Below the pieces are notes generated by a model. The model was not told the DNA's origin and made no database searches. It saw only the letters and a list, made by a program, of their open reading frames with translations. The position numbers and the translations under genes were made by a program. A stretch of DNA of 33,205 bases from Streptomyces sp. AW19M42 (GTDB taxonomy: Bacteria > Actinomycetota > Actinomycetes > Streptomycetales > Streptomycetaceae): the NCBI GenBank assembly GCA_000470535.1, contig CBRG010000052.1, positions 1 through 33,205 on the forward strand. The letters are read 5' to 3'. Numbering within the stretch: the first letter of the stretch is position 1; the number at the start of each line of letters is the position of its first letter. Shown here piece by piece: positions 22,862-31,034 of this stretch.

Positions 22862-23746
22862 TCAGGACCGCCCCCCAATCCCCGGCGGACGGATCAGCCG
22901 GTCGCCGCCCGCCAGGATCGCCGCGGCGAGCGCGTCCGCCGCCTGCTGTGCACCGTCCCGGCGGCGGCCGTGCAGCAGGACGAAATCCACCTCGCCCAGA
23001 TCCGGCAGCCCCGCCCTGGCCGGCAGCGCGACCAGGCCGGGCGGGACCAGGCCCCGGCTGTGCGCCATCACGCCGAGCCCCGCGTGGGCGGCCGCGATCA
23101 GCCCGCTGAGGCTGCCGCTGGTGCACGCCACCCGCCAGGAACGGCCCTGGCCCTCCAGCACCTCAAGGGCGCGGGCCCGGGTGATGGCCGGCGGCGGGAA
23201 GATGACCAGCGGCACCGGCCGGTCCGGGGCGACCCGCAGCGTCGGCGCACCGATCCAGGTCAGCGCGTCCTGCCAGACCAGCTCCCCGTGCGTGTCGCCG
23301 GTCCGCCGCTTGGCCAGCACCAGGTCGAGCCGGCCCGCCGCCAGCTGCTGGTGCAGCGTCCCCGACAGCTCCACCGTGAGCTCCAGCTCGACCTCGGGAT
23401 GGTCGCGGCGGAACGCCTGGAGGATCTCCGGCAGCCGGGTCAGGACGAAGTCCTCCGAGGCCCCGAACCGCAGCCGCCCGCGCAGCCGGGTGCCGGTGAA
23501 GAACGCCGACGCCCGCTCGTGGGCCTCCAGGATCGTCCGGGCGAAACCCAGCATCGCCTCACCGTCCACGGTGAGATCGACCCGGTGCGTGTCCCGGGTG
23601 AACAGCTGCCGTCCGGCCGCCTCCTCCAGCCGCCGCACGTGCTGGCTCACCGTGGACTGCCGCACCCCGAGGCGGCGGGCGGCCCGGGTGAAGCTCAGCG
23701 TCTGGGCGACGGCGAGAAAAGTGCGCAACTGCGCGGGCTCGTACAT
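22862..23746 (-). CDS. LysR family transcriptional regulator
   Basis: 294 residues from the ATG at 23746. The HTH is MYEPAQLRTFLAVAQTLSFTRAARRLGVRQSTVSQHVRRLEE (start of the protein), and the effector domain includes LRFGASEDFVLTRLPEIL, LAAGRLDLVLAKR, WIGAPTLRV and ACTSGSLSGLIAAAHAGLGVMAHSRGLVP. The gene is divergent from the bile-acid:sodium symporter-type transporter, separated by 147 bp that contain a LysR-like inverted repeat. This is the classic layout in which LysR controls the divergent gene and itself. The ligand is unknown but may be the transported compound (inference). Confidence 0.96.
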   Translation of the reverse strand: MYEPAQLRTFLAVAQTLSFTRAARRLGVRQSTVSQHVRRLEEAAGRQLFTRDTHRVDLTVDGEAMLGFARTILEAHERASAFFTGTRLRGRLRFGASEDFVLTRLPEILQAFRRDHPEVELELTVELSGTLHQQLAAGRLDLVLAKRRTGDTHGELVWQDALTWIGAPTLRVAPDRPVPLVIFPPPAITRARALEVLEGQGRSWRVACTSGSLSGLIAAAHAGLGVMAHSRGLVPPGLVALPARAGLPDLGEVDFVLLHGRRRDGAQQAADALAAAILAGGDRLIRPPGIGGRS

Positions 23747-23758
23747 GCCCCGAACGTT

Positions 23759-23773
23759 ATCGCGAACCGTGAT
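23759..23773. promoter_or_regulatory. Possible LysR-binding site in the divergent region
   Basis: ATCGC-GAACC-GTGAT is an inverted repeat with one mismatched pair, fits T-N11-A, and lies 13 bp upstream of the LysR start. A GTGATCAC palindrome overlaps its right arm (23769-23776). Confidence 0.4.
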
Positions 23774-23893
23774 CACAGTCAGAGCGGTATGCGGGATTCC
23801 CGATGTCGGTGAGCAGGGGCACGATAGCTGAAGGCTGCCCCGCCAGGAGTGACGGGACAGCCCTCCGGGCACGACCCCTGAACGAGAGAACAC

Positions 23894-24931
23894 GTGGAGC
23901 GCATGAGCCGCCGCAAGCCGCAGCCGCCGTCCCGGCTGCCGATCGACCCGTACATCCTGGCGCTGATCGGCACCGTCGTACTCGCGGCGCTGCTGCCCGC
24001 CGCCGGCGCGGCCGCCGATGTGGCGGGCGGGGCCTGTACCGGTGCGGTCGCCTTCCTCTTCTTCCTCTACGGCGCACGGCTCTCCACCGCGGAGGCGCTC
24101 GACGGCGTCCGGCACTGGCGGCTCCACCTCACCGTCCTGGCCTGCACGTTCGTCGCGTTCCCGCTGCTGGGGCTGGCGAGCGAGGGGCTGGTCCCGTATG
24201 TACTGACGCCCCAGCTCCAGAGCGGCTTCCTCTTCCTCTGCCTGGTCCCCTCGACCATCCAGTCGTCGATCGCCTTCACCTCGATCGCCCGCGGCAACGT
24301 ACCCGCCGCGATCTGCGCGGGCTCCTTCTCCTCGATCGCCGGAATCTTCGTCACCCCACTGCTCGCGGCCGCGCTGCTCGGCAACAGCGGCGGCGGGTTC
24401 TCCGCGGACGCGCTGCTGAGGATCGGCGTTCAGCTGCTGCTGCCGTTCGTCGCGGGACAGCTGCTGCGCCGCTGGATCGGCGGCTTCATCGCCCGGCACA
24501 AGAAGATCCTCGGCCTGGTCGACCGGGGCTCGATCCTGCTCGTCGTCTACACCGCGTTCAGCGAGGGCATGGTCGCGGGCATCTGGCGCCAGGTCACCCC
24601 GGCCCGGCTCGGGGCGCTGCTCGGCGCGGAGGCGGTGCTGCTCGCGCTGATGCTCACGCTGAGCTGGTACGGCGCCAAGCGGCTGGGCTTCGGCCGGGAG
24701 GACCGCATCGCCATCCAGTTCGCCGGCTCGAAGAAGAGCCTGGCCTCCGGCCTGCCGATGGCCAGCGTCCTGTTCGGCGCGCAGGCCGGCCTCGCCGTAC
24801 TGCCGCTGATGCTCTTTCACCAGATGCAGCTCATGGTGTGCGCGGTGCTCGCGAAGCGGCGCGCCCGGGACCTGCGGGAAACGGCTGCGGACGGCGCGGC
24901 GCTGCCGGCGGCGCCCGTCACCGTGGCCTGA
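23894..24931 (+). CDS. Bile acid:sodium symporter family (SBF-like) transporter
   Basis: 345 residues from a GTG at 23894; an ATG at 23903 is an alternative with GGAG four bases upstream. About ten membrane helices are visible, beginning YILALIGTVVLAALLP. The family signatures include FLFFLYGARLS, LCLVPSTIQSSIAFTSIARGN (the crossed-helix ion-binding motif), AGSFSSIAGIFVTPLL, and FAGSKKSLASGLPMASVLF near the C-terminus. It matches the YfeH/SBF-like branch of the BASS superfamily, which couples organic anion uptake to sodium. Substrate unknown. Divergent LysR gene is the likely regulator. Confidence 0.93.
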   Translation: MERMSRRKPQPPSRLPIDPYILALIGTVVLAALLPAAGAAADVAGGACTGAVAFLFFLYGARLSTAEALDGVRHWRLHLTVLACTFVAFPLLGLASEGLVPYVLTPQLQSGFLFLCLVPSTIQSSIAFTSIARGNVPAAICAGSFSSIAGIFVTPLLAAALLGNSGGGFSADALLRIGVQLLLPFVAGQLLRRWIGGFIARHKKILGLVDRGSILLVVYTAFSEGMVAGIWRQVTPARLGALLGAEAVLLALMLTLSWYGAKRLGFGREDRIAIQFAGSKKSLASGLPMASVLFGAQAGLAVLPLMLFHQMQLMVCAVLAKRRARDLRETAADGAALPAAPVTVA

Positions 24932-24937
24932 CGGCGG

Positions 24938-24963
24938 GGGCCTCCCGGTCGGGGCGGGGAGGC
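24938..24963. terminator. Terminator between convergent transporter and fdhD genes
   Basis: GGCCTCCC (24938-24945) pairs with GGGAGGCC (24956-24963) over a 10-base loop, between the two convergent stop codons. Confidence 0.6.
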
Positions 24964-24964
24964 C

Positions 24965-25813
24965 TCAGCCCCGGCCGGCCCCCGGCTCCAGGGCGATGCG
25001 GTGCTCACCCGCGTACACGTTCATGGAGGGCCCCCGCAGGAAGCCGACCAGGGTCAGGCCCGTCTCCGCCGCGAGGTCGACGGCGAGGGAGGACGGCGCG
25101 GAGACCGCCGCCAGCATCGGGATGCCGGCCATCACCGCCTTCTGTGCCAGCTCGAACGAGGCCCGGCCCGAGACCAGCAGGATCGTCCGGGACAGCGGCA
25201 GCCGGTGCTCTGTGAGGGCCCGCCCGACCAGCTTGTCGACCGCGTTGTGACGGCCCACGTCCTCCCGTACGTCCATCAGCTCGCCCGTCTCGGAGAACAG
25301 CGCCGCCGCGTGCAGTCCTCCGGTCCGGTCGAAGACCTGCTGCGCGGCGCGCAGCAGGTCGGGGAGGGCGGACAGCAGCGAGGGCTCCACCCGGAGCGGG
25401 GGAGTGTCCGCGACGGGGTGCCGGGTCGTGGTGCGGACCGCGTCCAGACTGGCCTTGCCGCACAGCCCGCAGGACGACGTCGTGTAGACGTTGCGCTCCA
25501 GCGTGATGTCCGGGACCACGACACCGGGCGCGAGCCGCACGTCCACCACGTTGTACGTGTTGACCCCGTCGGCCGTCGCCCCGGCGCAGTACACGATCGA
25601 CTGCACCTCGTGGCCCTCGCCGATCACGCCCTCACTGACCAGGAAGCCCGCCGCCAGCGCGAAGTCGTCGCCCGGGGTGCGCATCGTGATGGCGAGCGGC
25701 TTGCCGTTCAGCCGGATCTCCAGCGGCTCCTCGGCGACGAGCGTGTCGGGGCGGGTCGACACGGCCCCGTCCCGGATGCGGATGGTGCGGCGGCGCTCGG
25801 TGACCCGTCCCAT
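24965..25813 (-). CDS. fdhD: Formate dehydrogenase accessory sulfurtransferase FdhD
   Basis: 282 residues. Key features are SSCGLCGKASL with the CxxC pair Cys115/Cys118, an N-terminal EEPLEIRLNGKPLAITMRTPGDDFALAAGFL block, the TGGLHAAALF...REDVGRHNAVDK block and a C-terminal VSGRASFELAQKAVMAGIP block. FdhD carries sulfur from a cysteine desulfurase to the molybdenum cofactor of formate dehydrogenases, sulfurating the bis-MGD cofactor. Only five bases upstream lies the end of a broken iron-sulfur formate-dehydrogenase-like gene, with which it was probably once co-transcribed. No intact molybdoenzyme is in the window. Confidence 0.96.
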   Translation of the reverse strand: MGRVTERRRTIRIRDGAVSTRPDTLVAEEPLEIRLNGKPLAITMRTPGDDFALAAGFLVSEGVIGEGHEVQSIVYCAGATADGVNTYNVVDVRLAPGVVVPDITLERNVYTTSSCGLCGKASLDAVRTTTRHPVADTPPLRVEPSLLSALPDLLRAAQQVFDRTGGLHAAALFSETGELMDVREDVGRHNAVDKLVGRALTEHRLPLSRTILLVSGRASFELAQKAVMAGIPMLAAVSAPSSLAVDLAAETGLTLVGFLRGPSMNVYAGEHRIALEPGAGRG

Positions 25814-25818
25814 GACAG

Positions 25819-25983
25819 TCAGACCCGATTCTGTACGTATTGGAAGCCGAAGCGGCCCTTGATGCAGAGGTTGCCGTGGGTCACCGGCTGCGGCGAGGCG
25901 GCCCTCACGGTCTCATTGTGCTGCACGTGCGGGTTGACGCCGGTGGTGAGCCCGGTGTGCGCGCCGGAGCGACAGAATATTGT
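25819..25983 (-). pseudogene. C-terminal remnant of an iron-sulfur formate-dehydrogenase-like subunit
   Basis: A 54-codon frame plus stop, bounded upstream by a TAG (25986-25984) and without a usable start, encodes a tail ending PVTHGNLCIKGRFGFQYVQN. This is the end of the N-terminal 4Fe-4S module of molybdopterin oxidoreductases; in Streptomyces an NuoG-like 2Fe-2S/4Fe-4S protein with this same C-terminus commonly precedes fdhD (established from memory of the family). The CxxCxxxC cluster part is missing or degraded. Its stop is five bases before the fdhD start. The upstream majority of the gene has been deleted, and the FabH locus begins there instead. Confidence 0.7.
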
Positions 25984-25992
25984 CTACAGTAT
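25977..25992. promoter_or_regulatory. GntR/FadR-type operator-like palindrome
   Basis: ATATTGTCTACAGTAT is symmetric at six of eight pairs around TTGTnnACA, close to the FadR-subfamily pattern of GT and AC half-sites. It is 137 bp upstream of the FabH-like gene, which precedes a FadR-type GntR gene. The site is AT-rich in a GC-rich window. Confidence 0.5.
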
Positions 25993-26128
25993 GTGATCCG
26001 GCCGGTCGAGGCTGTTGTCAAGCCTCCAATCGTTGAGCGGTAATCCTGTGGGATCACGTGCCTCTGTACCGGTCAGTAGCGACCAAGACTGGATGGTTCC
26101 TGCCATATGTAGCGAGGGGAACCTGAAT

Positions 26129-27079
26129 ATGACCGGCTCACGTGTCGTGGCGCTCGGCCACTATCAGCCCGCCAAGGTGCTCACCAACCATGACCTCGCG
26201 GCCATGGTCGACACCAGTGACGAGTGGATCACCAGCCGCGTCGGCATCAAGACCCGTCACCTCGGCGGCCCCGAAGAGCCGGTGGACGAGCTGGCCGCGC
26301 ACGCGGCGGCCAAGGCGCTCGCCGCTGCCGGGCTCCACCCCTCGGCCATCGATCTGGTCCTGGTCGCCACCTCCACCGCGATCGACCGGTCACCGAGCAT
26401 GTCGGCCAGGGTCGCCGCCCGCCTCGGCATGACGTCGCCCGCGGTGATGGACATCAACGTGGTCTGTTCCGGTTTCACCCACGCCCTCGCCACCGCCGAC
26501 CACGCCGTACGCGCGGGGGCGGCCACCCGCGCGCTGGTGATCGGCGCCGACAAGATGGGCGACATCGTCGACTGGACCGACCGCTCCAGCTGCGTGCTGA
26601 TGGGGGACGGTGCCGGGGCCGCTGTCGTGGTCGCGGACTCCGGCTCGGCCGCCCGGCCCGGGATCGGGCCGGTGCTGTGGGGTTCCGTGCCCGGTATGGG
26701 GGACGCGGTACGGATCGAGGGGACGCCGCCGCGCTTCGCCCAGGAGGGCCAGTCGGTCTACCGATGGGCGACCACCCAGCTGCCGCCCATCGCGCGCAAG
26801 GTGTGCGAGAAGGCCGGGCTCACCCCCGAGGACCTCGCCGCGGTGGTGCTGCATCAGGCCAACCTGCGGATCATCGAACCGGTCGCCAGGAAGATCGGCG
26901 CGGTCAACGCGGTCATCGCCAGGGATGTGGTGGATTCCGGCAACACGTCCGCCGCCTCGATCCCGATGGCCCTGTCCAAGCTGGTGGAACGGGGCGAGGT
27001 CGCCGCCGGGGCTCCTGCGCTGCTCTTCGGCTTCGGCGGAAACCTCAGCTACGCGGGTCAGGTGATCCGCTGTCCCTGA
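26129..27079 (+). CDS. Beta-ketoacyl-ACP synthase III (FabH-like)
   Basis: 316 residues from the ATG at 26129, with GAGGGG nine bases upstream. The FabH catalytic triad is complete at near-canonical positions: Cys113 (NVVCSGF), His242 (VLHQANLRI) and Asn272 (SGNTSAASIP). Other blocks are DEWITSRVGIKTRHL, MGDGAGAAVV and the terminal FGFGGNLSYAGQV. KAS III enzymes condense an acyl-CoA starter with malonyl-ACP or, in relatives, transfer or couple acyl groups. No acyl carrier protein, FabD or FabF is next to it, so it is probably a secondary copy rather than the housekeeping enzyme. A GntR gene follows 80 bp downstream. Confidence 0.94.
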   Translation: MTGSRVVALGHYQPAKVLTNHDLAAMVDTSDEWITSRVGIKTRHLGGPEEPVDELAAHAAAKALAAAGLHPSAIDLVLVATSTAIDRSPSMSARVAARLGMTSPAVMDINVVCSGFTHALATADHAVRAGAATRALVIGADKMGDIVDWTDRSSCVLMGDGAGAAVVVADSGSAARPGIGPVLWGSVPGMGDAVRIEGTPPRFAQEGQSVYRWATTQLPPIARKVCEKAGLTPEDLAAVVLHQANLRIIEPVARKIGAVNAVIARDVVDSGNTSAASIPMALSKLVERGEVAAGAPALLFGFGGNLSYAGQVIRCP

Positions 27080-27159
27080 GGGGGGAACCGTGCTCGGTAG
27101 GCTGCAGCCGACAGGCAATTCCTCAACTGCTCGTTGCTCGTTTCTCGGAGGGGACCGCA

Positions 27160-27837
27160 GTGTCGTCCGCAGGACTGCCGCAAGGGACCGTGCCGAAGCT
27201 GGAACGCCCCGGTCCGCTGCGTGAGCAGGTCTACGGGACACTGCTCGAACTCATCACCACCCGTGTCCTCCGCCCCGGCCTGCACCTGGTCGAGAGCGAG
27301 CTGGCCGGCCGGCTCGGGGTGTCCCGGCAGCCGGTGCGCGAGGCACTGCAGCGGCTGAACACCGAGGGCTGGGTCGATCTGCGACCAGCCCAGGGCGCGT
27401 TCGTCCATGAACCCACGGAGGAAGAGGCGGACCAACTGCTGTCGGTCCGTACGCTCCTGGAGGCAGAGGCCGCCCGGCTCGCCGCCGCCCACTCCGGCCC
27501 CGCGGGCATCGCCGCGCTGGAGGAGCTGTGCGCCACGGGCGAACGGGCCGCCGCCGATGACGACGTGGAACTGGCAGCCGCGACCGACGTGGCCTTCCAC
27601 ACCAAGGTCATGGAGCTGGCGGACAATGCCGTACTCGCCGCACTGGCCGGACAGGTGAACCACAGGGCCCGCTGGTACGGCGCCCCCGTCGCCCGGCAGC
27701 GGGGCGCCATGTCCTGGACCGAGCACCGCTCCCTGACCGTCGCGATCTCCTCGCGCGACGAGCGGCGGGCCGCGGCGATCATGCGGTCCCACACGGAACA
27801 CGGCTGCCAGGGTCACCACCAGCGCGAAGAGGGCTGA
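27160..27837 (+). CDS. GntR family regulator (FadR subfamily)
   Basis: 225 residues from a GTG at 27160, with GGAGGGGA six bases upstream. The winged HTH reads LREQVYGTLLELITTRVLRPG...ESELAGRLGVSRQPVREALQRLNTEGWVDLRPAQGAFV. An all-helical FCD effector domain follows (LLSVRTLLEAEAARLAAAHSG, ATDVAFHTKVMELADN, WTEHRSLTVAISSRD), with Asp/His positions that in relatives bind metal and carboxylate ligands. It may regulate the FabH-like gene through the TTGTnnACA palindrome upstream (inference). A TAGGCT -10-like box at 27098-27103 could give it its own promoter. Confidence 0.94.
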   Translation: MSSAGLPQGTVPKLERPGPLREQVYGTLLELITTRVLRPGLHLVESELAGRLGVSRQPVREALQRLNTEGWVDLRPAQGAFVHEPTEEEADQLLSVRTLLEAEAARLAAAHSGPAGIAALEELCATGERAAADDDVELAAATDVAFHTKVMELADNAVLAALAGQVNHRARWYGAPVARQRGAMSWTEHRSLTVAISSRDERRAAAIMRSHTEHGCQGHHQREEG

Positions 27838-27978
27838 CCTCCGCGTTTTCCGTGCCCTCGAACGCCGACCGGGGAACCAGCCGCCCTGATGGTCAGGGCA
27901 TCGTCGCGTCCGCCGCCGACGACGGCCGACAGCACTTCCGGAACCGTTGCCCCTGCCCCTTTGTCCTCAGGGTGGAGA

Positions 27979-28005
27979 AAGTTGCGGTGGATTCCTGCGC
28001 AACTT
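27979..28005. promoter_or_regulatory. Candidate ROK operator
   Basis: AAGTTGCG (27979-27986) and CGCAACTT (27998-28005) are perfect 8-bp arms with an 11-bp spacer. The spacing between half-site centres is about two helical turns. The site ends just before the putative -35 of the ROK gene. Confidence 0.6.
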
Positions 28006-28006
28006 C

Positions 28007-28035
28007 TTCCCACTCCGGGCGAGCGCTGCTACGTT
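28007..28035 (+). promoter_or_regulatory. Possible promoter of the ROK gene
   Basis: TTCCCA (28007-28012) and TACGTT (28030-28035) are 17 bases apart and lie 47 bases before the GTG at 28082. The -35 matches four of six consensus bases. Confidence 0.4.
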
Positions 28036-28081
28036 CCCCTCCAAAGCCCGACGGACAGGCCGATGTGGCGGGGAGGGGCGC

Positions 28082-29272
28082 GTGAGACGTATGACGGCAC
28101 GACCCGCGAATGCGCATCAGGCGCGACTGCTTCGGCTGTTGCGCGACGGCGGGCCCAACTCACGGGCGCAGCTGGGGGATCAGGTCGATCTCTCCCGCTC
28201 CAAGCTCGCCGTCGAGGTGGACAGACTGCTGGAGACCGGCCTCGTGGTGGCCGACGGACTCGCCGCATCCCGCGGCGGGCGTCGCTCGCACAACATCCGG
28301 CTCGCCCCGGCACTGCGCTTCCTCGGCGTCGACATCGGCGCCACCTCGGTCGACGTGGCGGTCACCAACGCGGAGCTGGAGGTCCTGGGCCACCTCAACC
28401 ACCCCATGGACGTACGCGAAGGCCCCGTCGCCATCTTCGAGCAGGTGCTGTCCATGGCGGCCAAGCTCCGGGCCTCCGGGCTGGCCGAGGGGTTCGACGG
28501 CGCGGGCATCGGCGTACCGGGACCGGTCCGCTTTCCCGAGGGAATTCCGGTCGCACCGCCGATCATGCCCGGCTGGGACGGCTTCCCGGTCCGCGAGGCG
28601 CTCAGCCAGGAGCTGGGCTGCCCCGTGATGGTCGACAACGACGTGAACCTGATGGCGATGGGGGAGCAGCACGCGGGCGTCGCGCGCTCCGTGGGCGACT
28701 TCCTCTGCGTCAAGATCGGTACCGGTATCGGCTGCGGCATCGTCGTCGGCGGAGAGGTCCACCGCGGTACGACGGGCAGTGCGGGCGACATCGGCCACAT
28801 CCAGGTCGAACCGGACGGGCGCCCCTGCGCCTGTGGCAACCGGGGCTGCCTGGAAGCACACTTCAGCGGTGCCGCACTGGCCCGCGACGCCGAGGACGCC
28901 GCCCGTGCCGGGCAGTCCGCGGAGCTCGCGGCCCGGCTGTCGGCGTCCGGGAAACTCACCGCCGTCGACGTTGCCGCCGCCGCGGCCGCCGGCGACCCCA
29001 CCTCGCTCGACCTGATCCGCGAAGGCGGAAACCGGGTCGGGCAGGTCATCGCGGGACTCGTCAGCTTCTTCAACCCCGGTCTGGTGGTGATCGGCGGCGG
29101 GGTGACCGGACTGGGCCACACGCTGCTGGCCAGCGTCCGGACCCAGGTCTACCGGCAGTCACTGCCGCTGGCCACCGGCAACCTTCCCATCGTGCTGGGC
29201 GAGCTGGGACCCGCCGCCGGAGTGATCGGCGCGGCCAGGCTCATCAGCGACCACCTCTTCTCACCGGCCTGA
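28082..29272 (+). CDS. ROK family transcriptional regulator
   Basis: 396 residues from the GTG at 28082, with GGGGAGG upstream; an ATG at 28091 is less well spaced. An N-terminal winged HTH (HQARLLRLLRDGGPNSRAQLGDQVDLSRSKLAVEV starts at about residue 12) is followed by a sugar-kinase-like ROK fold: FLGVDIGATSVDVAV, GIGVPGPVRFPEG, VDNDVNLMAMGE, KIGTGIGCGIV and the zinc motif CACGNRGC (Cys249, Cys251, Cys256) after GHIQVEPDG. ROK regulators sense sugars or sugar phosphates. It precedes a sugar ABC transporter, its probable target, and an inverted repeat lies at its promoter. Confidence 0.96.
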   Translation: MRRMTARPANAHQARLLRLLRDGGPNSRAQLGDQVDLSRSKLAVEVDRLLETGLVVADGLAASRGGRRSHNIRLAPALRFLGVDIGATSVDVAVTNAELEVLGHLNHPMDVREGPVAIFEQVLSMAAKLRASGLAEGFDGAGIGVPGPVRFPEGIPVAPPIMPGWDGFPVREALSQELGCPVMVDNDVNLMAMGEQHAGVARSVGDFLCVKIGTGIGCGIVVGGEVHRGTTGSAGDIGHIQVEPDGRPCACGNRGCLEAHFSGAALARDAEDAARAGQSAELAARLSASGKLTAVDVAAAAAAGDPTSLDLIREGGNRVGQVIAGLVSFFNPGLVVIGGGVTGLGHTLLASVRTQVYRQSLPLATGNLPIVLGELGPAAGVIGAARLISDHLFSPA

Positions 29273-29310
29273 CCCAGCACTACCGGCCTGAACCAGCACC
29301 ACCGGCCTGC
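29263..29310. repeat. 19-bp tandem repeat across the ROK stop codon
   Basis: The unit ACCGGCCTGACCCAGCACT (29263-29281) is repeated at 29282-29300 with two changes, followed by half a unit (29301-29309). The first copy contains the ROK stop codon, so the repeat spans the 3' end and the intergenic region. Confidence 0.8.
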
Positions 29311-29507
29311 CCACCGGGCCGCAGCAGGTGCACGAGCCGCGCACCACCCGCCTGATCGCTCTCCCGTCCGATCCGCTTCCCGCCGGACCGATCCCCGGCC
29401 GGCCGGCAACAGAGGCACCACCCCCGCGCCAGCGGCCGGGGTCCGGGTGAACCCCGGGACCGTACTTCGCCCTGCCCGCTCACCGGCACCCGCCGAGGGG
29501 ATTCGTC

Positions 29508-31034
29508 ATGGCTCCAGAACCACCCCTGCTCACCATGTCCGGCATCACCAAGACCTTCCCCGGCGTGCGCGCCCTGGACGGCGTCGACCTGGAGGTCCAG
29601 GCCGGCGAGGTCCACTGTCTGCTCGGCCAGAACGGGGCGGGCAAATCCACCCTCATCAAGGTGCTCGCCGGGGCCCACCAGCCCGACGACGGCGAGATCA
29701 CCTGGCGCGGCTCACCGGCCGTGCTCAAGACACCCATCGCCGCGATGCGCCTCGGAATCGCGACCATCTACCAGGAACTCGACCTGGTGGAGGGGCTGTC
29801 GGTCGCCGAGAACGTGTTCCTCGGCCATGAGCCGACCGCCGCGGGCTTCGTCGTCCGCACCCGTGAGGGCCGCACCGCGGCCGCCGCACTGCTGAAGCGC
29901 CTCGGTCACCAGGAGATCGATCCGGCCCGCCCGGTCGGTGAACTCTCCGCGGCCCAGCAGCAGATCGTCTCGATGGCCCGCGCGCTCTCCCACGACGTCC
30001 GGCTCATCGTGATGGACGAACCGTCCGCGGCCCTCGACCCGGACGAGGTCGCCAACCTCTTCCGCATCGTCGCCTCGCTGACCGCCGACGGGGTCGCCGT
30101 CGTCTACATCTCCCACCGGCTGGAGGAGATCCGCCGGATCGGTGACCGGGTGACCGTGATCAAGGACGGGCGGACCGTCGCCGTCGGCCTCCCCGCCGAG
30201 TCCACGCCCACGCGCGACATCGTTGCCATGATGACCGGCCGCAATGTCGAGTACGTCTTCCCGCCGAGGCCCGAATCGGTCCCCGCCGGCACCGGCGCGG
30301 AGCCGGTACTCAAGGTCGAAGGCCTCACCAGGAAGGGCGAGTTCGCCCCGGTCGACCTGGAACTCAGGCCCGGCGAGATCGTCGGCCTCGCCGGCCTCGT
30401 CGGCTCCGGGCGCTCCGAGATCCTGGAGACCATCTACGGGGCCCGCCGCGCCACCGCCGGACAGGTCACCGTCGCCGGCAAGCCGCTGCGGTCCGGCAGC
30501 GTCCGCGCCGCCGTCGCGGCCGGTATCGGCCTCGCCCCGGAGGAACGCAAGGCGCAGGCCCTGCTGATGCTCGAATCCGTCACCCGCAATGTCTCCGTCT
30601 CCACCATGTCCCGCTTCTCCAGGGGCGGTTGGCTCGACCGGGGCGCCGAGCGCAAGGCGGCCCGCGCCGCCACCCGCGAGCTCTCGCTGCGCCCTGACAA
30701 CCCGGACACCCCCGTCCGCACGCTCTCCGGCGGCAACCAGCAGAAGGCGGTCCTGGCCCGCTGGCTGCTGCGCGGCTGCCGGGTGCTGCTGCTGGACGAA
30801 CCGACCCGCGGGGTGGACGTCGGCGCCCGCGCCGAGCTCTACGCCGTGATCCGCCGGCTGGCCGACGAAGGCCTCGCCGTACTGCTCGTCTCCAGCGAAG
30901 TGCCCGAAGTGCTGGGCCTCGCCGACCGGGTGCTGGTGCTCCGTGAGGGTCATGTCGTGCATACGGCGGACGCCACGGAGCTCGACGAGCACCGCGTACT
31001 CGACCTCGTGATGGAAGGGAGCCCGACGTCATGA
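29508..31034 (+). CDS. Sugar ABC transporter ATP-binding protein (RbsA/XylG/MglA type)
   Basis: 508 residues with two ATPase domains. The first has Walker A GQNGAGKST (residues 40-48), LSAAQQQIVSMARAL and VMDEPSAALD. The second begins with the degenerate loop GLVGSGRSE, lacking the Walker lysine as usual in this carbohydrate family, and has LSGGNQQKAVLARWLL and LLLDEPTRGVDVGA. It powers import of a pentose, hexose or polyol. Its stop overlaps the permease start (ATGA). The specific sugar cannot be told from sequence; ribose, xylose or inositol-type systems share this layout. Confidence 0.96.
   Translation: MAPEPPLLTMSGITKTFPGVRALDGVDLEVQAGEVHCLLGQNGAGKSTLIKVLAGAHQPDDGEITWRGSPAVLKTPIAAMRLGIATIYQELDLVEGLSVAENVFLGHEPTAAGFVVRTREGRTAAAALLKRLGHQEIDPARPVGELSAAQQQIVSMARALSHDVRLIVMDEPSAALDPDEVANLFRIVASLTADGVAVVYISHRLEEIRRIGDRVTVIKDGRTVAVGLPAESTPTRDIVAMMTGRNVEYVFPPRPESVPAGTGAEPVLKVEGLTRKGEFAPVDLELRPGEIVGLAGLVGSGRSEILETIYGARRATAGQVTVAGKPLRSGSVRAAVAAGIGLAPEERKAQALLMLESVTRNVSVSTMSRFSRGGWLDRGAERKAARAATRELSLRPDNPDTPVRTLSGGNQQKAVLARWLLRGCRVLLLDEPTRGVDVGARAELYAVIRRLADEGLAVLLVSSEVPEVLGLADRVLVLREGHVVHTADATELDEHRVLDLVMEGSPTS

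Noticed and set aside
22585..22878. Small genes on either strand in the 310-bp gap
   Set aside because: No good ribosome site, no coding bias and no recognisable protein; a search for a riboswitch consensus by eye also failed.
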